A stretch of 64,000 nucleotides of DNA from Alicycliphilus sp. UBA6560 (lineage in GTDB: Bacteria > Pseudomonadota > Gammaproteobacteria > Burkholderiales > Burkholderiaceae_C), in the NCBI GenBank assembly GCA_002434305.1, contig DJJU01000004.1:38453-102452 (forward strand), read 5' to 3'. Position 1 is the stretch's first letter; the number at the start of each line of letters is the position of its first letter. Below, piece after piece: positions 58,308 to 64,000 of this stretch. Below the pieces are notes generated by a model, which was not told where the DNA came from, did no database searches, and saw only the letters and a program-made list of their open reading frames with translations. Both the position numbers and the translations under genes were made by a program.

Positions 58308-59603
58308 ATGGTTCCGCATCTCATCACCGCGCTCACCGGCCCGATCAACGAACTGGAACAGCGCATCCTCGACTCCATGCCGGCCATCGAGCGCTGGTTC
58401 CGCCTGGAGTGGATGGAGCACACGCCGCCGTTCTACAGCTCCGTGGACATCCGCAACGCCGGCTTCAAGCTGGCGCCGGTGGATACCAACCTGTTTCCCG
58501 GCGGCTGGAACAACCTGACCGACGAGATGCTGCCGCTAGCGGTGCAGGCGGCCATGGCGGCCATTGAGAAGATCTGCCCTGAAGCGCGCAACCTGCTCAT
58601 CATTCCCGAGAACCACTCGCGCAATACCTTCTACCTGGCCAACGTCGCGCAGCTGGTGCGCATTTTCAACATGGCGGGGCTGCACGTGCGCGTGGGCTCC
58701 GTCAGCCCGGACATCAAGAAGACCACCACCGTCGAGCTGCCGCACGGCGAGAAGGTGGTGCTCGAGCCGGTGATCCGCACGCGCCACCGCCTGGGGCTCA
58801 AGAACTTCGACCCCTGCACCATCTTGCTCAACAACGACCTGTCGGCCGGGGCGCCGGGCATTCTGGAAGAGCTGTATGAGCAGTACCTGCTGCCGCCCCT
58901 GCACGCCGGCTGGAGCGTGCGCAGGAAGAGCCGCCACTTCCAGAGCTACGAGGAGGTGGCCAAGCGCTTCGGCAAGATGCTGGGCATCGACCCGTGGCTG
59001 ATCAACCCCCTGTTCACCCGCGCCGAGGGCGTGGACTTCAACGAGGGGCTGGGCATGGAGGAGCTGCGCGGCGCCGTGGACGCCACGCTGACCAAGGTGC
59101 GGCGCAAGTACAAGGAATACGGCATCAACGAAAAGCCCTTCGTCATCGTCAAAGCCGACAACGGCACCTATGGCATGGGCATCATGACCGTGCGCGACGC
59201 CAAGGAGCTGGACGGCCTGAACCGCCGTGCCAAAAACAAGATGGCCGTCATCAAGGACGGCCAGGTGGTGCACGACGTGATCGTGCAGGAAGGCGTGCTG
59301 ACCCAGGAGCGCGTGCACCAGGCCGTGGCCGAGCCGGTGGTCTACATGATGGACCGCTACGTGGTCGGGGGCTTTTATCGCATGCACGCCGAGCGCGGCA
59401 CCGACGAGAACCTGAACGCGCCGGGCGCCAGCTTCGTGCCGCTGGCCTTCGAGCACAGCACGCGCCTGCCCCAGCCGGGCGCGCGCCCCGGGGCCAGCGC
59501 GCCCAACCGCTTCTATATGTATGGCGTGGTGGCGCGCCTGGCCATGCTGGCAGCCAGCTACGAGCTGGAGGCCACCGACCCTGAGGCCGAGGTCTACGAC
59601 TAA
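58308..59603 (+). CDS. gshA: Glutamate-cysteine ligase (proteobacterial ATP-grasp-like type)
   Basis: 431 aa. The first step of glutathione synthesis. It belongs to the GshA class found in acidithiobacilli and betaproteobacteria (TIGR02049-like), unrelated in sequence to E. coli GshA. FPGGWNNLTDEMLPLA, IPENHSRNTFYLANVAQL, KADNGTYGMGIMTVRD and MMDRYVVGGFYRMHAERGTDENLNAPGA are conserved-looking. A CTACAAT -10 lies at 58271-58277, giving a ~25-nt leader. Confidence 0.9.
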   Translation: MVPHLITALTGPINELEQRILDSMPAIERWFRLEWMEHTPPFYSSVDIRNAGFKLAPVDTNLFPGGWNNLTDEMLPLAVQAAMAAIEKICPEARNLLIIPENHSRNTFYLANVAQLVRIFNMAGLHVRVGSVSPDIKKTTTVELPHGEKVVLEPVIRTRHRLGLKNFDPCTILLNNDLSAGAPGILEELYEQYLLPPLHAGWSVRRKSRHFQSYEEVAKRFGKMLGIDPWLINPLFTRAEGVDFNEGLGMEELRGAVDATLTKVRRKYKEYGINEKPFVIVKADNGTYGMGIMTVRDAKELDGLNRRAKNKMAVIKDGQVVHDVIVQEGVLTQERVHQAVAEPVVYMMDRYVVGGFYRMHAERGTDENLNAPGASFVPLAFEHSTRLPQPGARPGASAPNRFYMYGVVARLAMLAASYELEATDPEAEVYD

Positions 59604-59675
59604 GGCGCCAAAGCCCGTGCGCGCCGCGCGCACAATGGCGCCCATCGCAACAGCTGGCTGCCGGGCGCCTGACCC

Positions 59676-61565
59676 GTGCCGCGCTTTCCTGCCGTGCAAA
59701 CCAACCAATCGTCGCTCTCGGCGCTCACCCTGGGGGCCGTCGGCGTCGTCTATGGCGACATTGGCACCAGTGTCCTGTACACGCTGAAGGAGGTGTTCGG
59801 CTCCGGCCACGTGCCCTTCACGCACGCCAACGTGTACGGCGTGCTGTCCATCGTCTTCTGGACGCTCACCCTGATCGTCTCGCTCAAGTACGTGACCCTG
59901 GTGTTGCGCGCCGACAACGAGGGGGAGGGCGGGCTGGTGGCCATGCTGGCGCTGGCGTCGCGCTCGGTCAAGGACAAGGCGCCGGCGCTGCGCAAGTGGA
60001 TGCTGCTCATCGGCATCTTCGGCACCTGCCTGTTCTACGGCGACGGGGTCATCACCCCGGCCATCACCGTGCTGTCGGCGGTGGAGGGGCTGGATGTGGT
60101 TTCGCCCGGCTTTCGGCGGACCGTCATTCCACTGACTCTGGCCATCTTGCTGGCGTTGTTTCTGGTGCAAAAGCGCGGCACGGCGGGCATAGGCAAGTTC
60201 TTCGGCCCGATCATGGTCGTGTGGTTCATCGCCATCGCCGCACTGGGGCTGTACCACATCGGCGGCCATCCGGAGATCCTGGCCGCGCTCAGCCCGCACC
60301 ACGCGCTGCGCTTCATCTGGCTGCACCCGGGCATCAGTTTCATTATCCTCGGCGCGGTGGTGCTGTGCGTGACGGGGGGCGAGGCGCTGTACGCCGACAT
60401 GGGCCACTTCGGCCGCAAGCCCATCCGCATTGCCTGGTTCACCATCGTCATGCCGGCGCTCACGTTGAACTACTTCGGCCAGGGCGCGCTGCTGCTGGCC
60501 GAGCCCGAAGCGGTGAAGAACCCGTTCTTCATGATGGCGCCGCAGTGGCTGACGCTGCCGCTGGTCGGCCTGGCCACCGTGGCGGCGGTGATCGCCTCGC
60601 AGGCGCTGATCTCCGGTGCCTTCAGCGTGACCAAGCAGGTCATCCAGCTGGGCTACCTGCCGCGACTGAAGATCTGCCACACCAGCAGCCGCGACCGGGG
60701 GCAGATCTACCTGCCTTTCGTGAACTGGAGCCTGTTCGTGATGATCGTGCTGGCGGTGGTGCTGTTTCGCTCGTCGTCCAACCTGGCGGCGGCCTATGGC
60801 ATCGCGGTGACGCTGGACATGACCATCACCACGGTGCTCACCTTCTTCGTGGTGCGCTACGGCTGGAGCTACCCGCTGGCCCTGGCGCTGGCGGCCACGG
60901 GCTTTTTCCTGGTCATCGACCTGGCGTTCTTCAGCTCCAACCTGCTGAAACTGGTGGACGGCGGCTGGTTCCCGCTGCTCATCGGCGGCGCGGTGTTCAT
61001 CCTCATGACCACCTGGAAGGACGGGCGCGAGCTGCTCACCCGCACGCTGCGCGAGGGCTCCATCGACTTGCGGTCCTTCCTGGACGCGGTCTTCATCAGC
61101 CCGCCGGCGCGGGTGGAGGGCACGGCGGTGTTCCTGTCCGCCCAGCCGGGCCTGGTACCCAACGCGCTGATGCACAACCTCAAGCACAACAAGGTGCTGC
61201 ATGCGCAGAACCTGTTCGTCACGGTGCGCAACCACGAGGTGCCCTGGATCGGCATGGAGCAGCGGCTGCTGGTCGAGCCCCTGGGGCGCGGCTGCTGGCA
61301 GATCGTGCTGAATTACGGCTTCAAGAACGACCCGGACCTGCCCAAGGCGCTGCAACTGCTGGCCGCCCGAGGCATCGCGCTGGAGGCGATGACGACCAGC
61401 TACTTCCTGTCGCGCGACATCGTCACGCCCACCCTGGGATCGGGCCTGGCGCCCTGGCGCGAGAAGCTGTTCGCGCACATGCACCACAGCGCCACGGCGG
61501 CGGCAGAGTTTCTGAACCTGCCCAGCAACGCCGTGGTGGAGCTGGGTTCCGTGGTGGAAATATGA
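59676..61565 (+). CDS. kup: Low-affinity potassium transporter Kup
   Basis: 629 aa. LTLGAVGVVYGDIGTSVLYTLKEVF is the Kup/HAK/KT N-terminal signature. About twelve membrane helices are followed by a cytoplasmic C-terminal domain. H+-coupled K+ uptake. GTG at 59676 is used here; a second GTG at 59694 (MQTNQSSLS) may be the true start because it matches the family N-terminus. It sits between gshA and benE. Confidence 0.94.
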   Translation: MPRFPAVQTNQSSLSALTLGAVGVVYGDIGTSVLYTLKEVFGSGHVPFTHANVYGVLSIVFWTLTLIVSLKYVTLVLRADNEGEGGLVAMLALASRSVKDKAPALRKWMLLIGIFGTCLFYGDGVITPAITVLSAVEGLDVVSPGFRRTVIPLTLAILLALFLVQKRGTAGIGKFFGPIMVVWFIAIAALGLYHIGGHPEILAALSPHHALRFIWLHPGISFIILGAVVLCVTGGEALYADMGHFGRKPIRIAWFTIVMPALTLNYFGQGALLLAEPEAVKNPFFMMAPQWLTLPLVGLATVAAVIASQALISGAFSVTKQVIQLGYLPRLKICHTSSRDRGQIYLPFVNWSLFVMIVLAVVLFRSSSNLAAAYGIAVTLDMTITTVLTFFVVRYGWSYPLALALAATGFFLVIDLAFFSSNLLKLVDGGWFPLLIGGAVFILMTTWKDGRELLTRTLREGSIDLRSFLDAVFISPPARVEGTAVFLSAQPGLVPNALMHNLKHNKVLHAQNLFVTVRNHEVPWIGMEQRLLVEPLGRGCWQIVLNYGFKNDPDLPKALQLLAARGIALEAMTTSYFLSRDIVTPTLGSGLAPWREKLFAHMHHSATAAAEFLNLPSNAVVELGSVVEI

Positions 61566-61618
61566 GTCATTTTGGCCTCTATCCCTTGTTGGACAAGCGC
61601 TGGTAGCTATCAAATTTG
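61563..61618 (-). repeat. Dispersed palindromic repeat copy 14
   Basis: TCATTTTGGCCTCTATCCC, GGACAAGCGCTGGTAGCTAT, CAAATTT; reverse copy just after the kup stop. Confidence 0.8.
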
Positions 61619-61654
61619 AGACAGCCCGCGCCAGCGCGGCGGCGCGGCCGGTGC

Positions 61655-61660
61655 CACAAT
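61655..61660 (+). promoter_or_regulatory. benE -10 box, leaderless arrangement
   Basis: CACAAT ends 8 nt before the benE ATG at 61669; no clear -35. Confidence 0.35.
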
Positions 61661-61668
61661 CGGCCGCC

Positions 61669-62859
61669 ATGCGCTTTTTCAAAGACCTGAGCCTGTCGGC
61701 CGCCACGGCGGGATTCGTTGCCGTGCTGGTGGGCTTCACCAGTTCCGTGGCCCTGGTGTTCCAGGCGGCGCAGGCCTTTGGCGCCACCCCAGCGCAGATC
61801 ACCTCGTGGATGTGGGCGCTGGGCCTGGGGATGGGGCTGTGCTCGCTGGTGCCCTCGCTCATCCTGCGCCAGCCGGTCATGGTGGCCTGGTCCACGCCCG
61901 GGGCGGCGGTGCTGGCGGCCGCCGGGGCGTCCGGCGCCTTCGGCATGGGCGAGGCGGTGGGCGCCTTCATGGCCTGCGCCGCGCTCATCACCCTGGCGGG
62001 CCTCACGGGCTGGTTCGAGCGCGTCATGAACCGCATTCCCATGGAAATCGCCTCGGCACTGCTGGCCGGCGTGCTGGCGCGCTTCGGCATGCAGGCCTTC
62101 TCGGCGCTGCAGACGGCTCTCGGGCTGGTGCTGGCCATGCTGCTGACCTATCTGCTGGCGCGCCGCCTGCTGCCGCGCTATGCCGTGGTGCTGACGCTGG
62201 CCGCCGGCATCGTATGGGCGGCCGCCGGCGGAAAGATGCAGTGGTCGGCCGTGCATCTGGAGCTGGCGCGCCCGGTGTTCACGGCGCCGGTGTTCACCTT
62301 CCAGGCCTTCATGAGCCTGGCGCTGCCGCTGTTCATCGTCACCATGGCCTCGCAAAACCTGCCCGGCGTCGCCGTCATGCGCGCCACCGGCTACCACCTG
62401 CCCGTCTCGCGCCTGATCAGCATGACCGGGCTGGCCACCTTGGTGCTGGCGCCATTCGGGGCCTTCGCGTTGAACTTCAGCGCCATCACCGCCGCCATCT
62501 GCATGGGCCCGGAGGCGCATCCCGAGCGCGAGCGGCGCTACGCCGCGGCTGCCTCCTGCGGGCTGCTGTATGTGCTGGTTGGTGTCTTCGGGGCCGTGGT
62601 CACCGGTCTGCTGACGGCCTTCCCGCCCGAGCTGGTGGTGGCCATCGCCGGGCTGGCGCTGCTGGGCTCCATCGGCGGCGGCCTGGCTTCCGCCCTGCAG
62701 GGCGAGGCGCACCGCGAGGCGGCGCTCATCACCTTCCTGGTCACGCTGAGCGGCGTGACGCTGTTCGGCATCGGCTCCGCCTTCTGGGGCGTGGTCGCCG
62801 GCAGCGCGGCGCTGCTCGTGCAGCACTACGGGCGCGCCCGCGCGTCCTCCGCGGCCTGA
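61669..62859 (+). CDS. benE: Benzoate/H+ symporter BenE family transporter
   Basis: 396 aa with 11-12 membrane helices. LSLSAATAGFVAVLVGFTSSVALVFQAAQAFG and VAWSTPGAAVLAAAG are the BenE family N-terminal signatures; FIVTMASQNLPGVAVMRATGY is the second half. No benzoate catabolic genes are nearby, so the substrate could be another aromatic or purine-like acid. ATG at 61669 preferred over GTG 61651, which overlaps the -10-like box. Confidence 0.9.
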   Translation: MRFFKDLSLSAATAGFVAVLVGFTSSVALVFQAAQAFGATPAQITSWMWALGLGMGLCSLVPSLILRQPVMVAWSTPGAAVLAAAGASGAFGMGEAVGAFMACAALITLAGLTGWFERVMNRIPMEIASALLAGVLARFGMQAFSALQTALGLVLAMLLTYLLARRLLPRYAVVLTLAAGIVWAAAGGKMQWSAVHLELARPVFTAPVFTFQAFMSLALPLFIVTMASQNLPGVAVMRATGYHLPVSRLISMTGLATLVLAPFGAFALNFSAITAAICMGPEAHPERERRYAAAASCGLLYVLVGVFGAVVTGLLTAFPPELVVAIAGLALLGSIGGGLASALQGEAHREAALITFLVTLSGVTLFGIGSAFWGVVAGSAALLVQHYGRARASSAA

Positions 62860-62883
62860 TTCACTCCTCTTCTTCTAGCACCC

Positions 62884-63831
62884 ATGAACATCCTCTTCGT
62901 CGCCGACCCGCTGGAACACTTCAAGATCAGCAAGGACACCACCTTCGCCATGATGCGCGAGGCCCAGCGCCGCGGCCACCGCCTGTCGGCCTGCGAGCCG
63001 CGCCAGATTCACTGGCAGCGCGGCGCGCGCGTGGCGGCGCAGGTGCGCGACATCACCCTGACGGGCCAGGACGCGGAGTGGTTCACCGAGGATGCGACCC
63101 ACATGGCTGCCCTGGCGGACTTCGACGCCGTGCTGATGCGCAAGGACCCGCCGTTCGACAGCGAATACTTCTATGCCACCCACTTGCTGGAGCAGGCCGA
63201 GCGCGAGGGAGCGCAGGTGTTCAACCGCCCCCGTGCGCTGCGTGACCACCCGGAGAAGCTGGCGATCATGGAATTTCCCCAGTTCATCGGCCCGACGCTG
63301 GTGACGCGGGACGCCGAGGACATCCGGCGCTTCCACGCCGAGCATGGCGACGTGATTCTCAAGCCGCTGGACGGCATGGGTGGCGCCGGCATCTTCCGTG
63401 TCGGTCAGGACGGCCGCAACCTGGGCAGCATCATCGAAACGCTGAACCAGCACGGGCGCCAGAGCGTGATGGTGCAGAAATTCCTGCCGGAGATTGCCGA
63501 GGGCGACAAGCGCGTGCTGATCATCGGCGGCCGACCGGTGCCGTATTGCCTGGCGCGCATTCCGCAGGGCAACGAGGTGCGGGGCAACCTGGCGGCCGGC
63601 GGCCTGGGCGTGGCCCGGCCATTGACTGCCCGCGATCGTGAGATCGCAGAGCAGCTCGGCCCGGTGCTGTACGAGCGCGGCCTGCTGCTGGCGGGGGTGG
63701 ACGTAATCGGGGATAGCATCACCGAGATCAACGTGACCAGTCCGACGTGTTTCCAGGAAATCCACGAGCAGACGGGGTGCGACGTAGCGGCACTGTTCCT
63801 GGATGCGCTGGAAGCAGACATGCGCCGCTGA
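62884..63831 (+). CDS. gshB: Glutathione synthetase
   Basis: 315 aa ATP-grasp ligase that adds glycine to gamma-glutamylcysteine. MNILFVADPLEHFKISKDTTFAMMREAQRRGH is the classic N-terminus, with DGMGGAGIFRV in the ATP loop and EINVTSPTCFQEI at the metal-binding C-terminal site. Normal length (E. coli 316 aa). It completes the glutathione pathway begun by gshA at 58308, with two transporters between. Confidence 0.97.
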   Translation: MNILFVADPLEHFKISKDTTFAMMREAQRRGHRLSACEPRQIHWQRGARVAAQVRDITLTGQDAEWFTEDATHMAALADFDAVLMRKDPPFDSEYFYATHLLEQAEREGAQVFNRPRALRDHPEKLAIMEFPQFIGPTLVTRDAEDIRRFHAEHGDVILKPLDGMGGAGIFRVGQDGRNLGSIIETLNQHGRQSVMVQKFLPEIAEGDKRVLIIGGRPVPYCLARIPQGNEVRGNLAAGGLGVARPLTARDREIAEQLGPVLYERGLLLAGVDVIGDSITEINVTSPTCFQEIHEQTGCDVAALFLDALEADMRR

Positions 63832-63891
63832 GCGCCGTCTATTTTTCAAAGCTCCCGAAAATGCCGTTTTTTTGACGCTATACTTGCCGGC

Positions 63892-63936
63892 TTGCTGCAG
63901 CGAGGGCGTTGAATGAAACGCCCTTGCCGCAGCAGC
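63892..63936. other. GC-rich hairpin after gshB
   Basis: GCTGC (63894-63898) pairs with GCAGC (63929-63933) outside a perfect AGGGCGTT/AACGCCCT stem (63903-63910/63917-63924). No T-run follows, so it is not a classical terminator. Confidence 0.4.
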
Positions 63937-63968
63937 CGGAGGGGCTCTTCAAAAAATCTTCTCCTGCC

Positions 63969-63998
63969 TTGCAACGGTTCAGATTTCTGATGTATAGT
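63969..63998 (+). promoter_or_regulatory. Putative strong promoter at window edge
   Basis: TTGCAA (63969-63974), 18-bp spacer, TATAGT (63993-63998), preceded by an A-rich CTTCAAAAAATC tract resembling an UP element. The gene it serves lies beyond the window; an rRNA or tRNA operon is possible. Confidence 0.4.
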
Positions 63999-64000
63999 TC

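Noticed and set aside
58536..62138. 1200-aa open frame on the minus strand across gshA, kup and benE
   Set aside because: It is the antisense shadow of three well-supported genes; its translation is His/Gln/Arg-rich and has no domain features. Long spurious frames are expected at this GC content.
63892..63936. Intrinsic terminator of gshB
   Set aside because: The hairpin is strong but is followed by GGAGGGGCTC with no T-run.

Overview
The window is GC-rich chromosomal DNA of a betaproteobacterium, most likely a member of the Comamonadaceae (Acidovorax/Alicycliphilus/Melaminivora-like). The evidence is gene content and order (leuS-lptE-holA, purE-purK-sua5, ptsN-hprK without sugar-specific PTS genes, fur/bamE divergent pair, sucC-sucD near a type IV pilin) and the DUF3717 and TfpZ families. 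It is mostly housekeeping DNA with a few accessory stretches.

Layout. 1-5952: end of a TetR-type regulator, then a tripartite RND efflux operon (outer membrane factor, fusion protein, inner membrane pump). 5953-6323: no gene, but a structured RNA candidate and a strong terminator. 6324-9078: glutathione S-transferase, purB, yaeQ. 9148-11466: two small Cys-rich proteins, a yybP-ykoY manganese riboswitch ahead of a TerC-family exporter, a small holin-like membrane protein. 11434-14063: M48 protease, moaC, a small SSB-like protein, tRNA-Arg(TCT). 14318-17032: a less GC-rich accessory patch with a VapBC-like toxin-antitoxin pair, a decayed second PIN toxin, tfpZ and pilA (sigma54-type promoter). 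17292-21195: FHA protein, PP2C phosphatase, sucD, sucC. 21401-24371: argC, an MFS transporter, ssb. 24639-29324: corA with an upstream short ORF, a UDG-like protein, rimI, tsaB, dacB. 29450-32347: two SGNH-family lipoproteins (one lacking all recognisable catalytic residues) flanking an OmpW-type porin. 32380-37878: sua5, purK, purE, a thioredoxin-TPR protein, a YbaY-META lipoprotein, purC. 38216-41254: hpf, ptsN, hprK, fur, bamE. 41295-47821: dapB, exbB, exbD, leuS, lptE, holA. 47881-54004: a phosphonate-type ABC transporter with a two-component system, lying between holA and proA. 53982-63831: proA, trkA, trkH, gshA, kup, benE, gshB.

Two genome-style features run through the window. First, a dispersed interrupted-palindrome repeat of about 45-65 bp (core AGCTGCCAGCGCTT ... 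AAGCGCTGGAGGCC) occurs about 14 times. Most copies are between genes, but at least six are read in frame as protein, including the signal peptide of the M48 protease and the C-terminus of the efflux fusion protein. Second, many promoters share a -10 of the form CTAnAAT or a close relative, and in at least seven genes this box ends only 6-9 nt before the start codon, which predicts leaderless mRNAs.

Functional links: efflux (RND), potassium uptake (TrkAH, Kup) and glutathione synthesis (GshA, GshB) form stress and homeostasis blocks. PurB, PurC, PurE and PurK cover several steps of purine synthesis. TsaB and Sua5 both serve tRNA t6A modification. PtsN/HprK/HPF form the regulatory nitrogen-PTS and ribosome hibernation unit. 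The phn cassette imports an unidentified P-containing (or related) oxyanion, with no catabolic enzyme nearby. All function calls come from reading the sequence; no database search was run.
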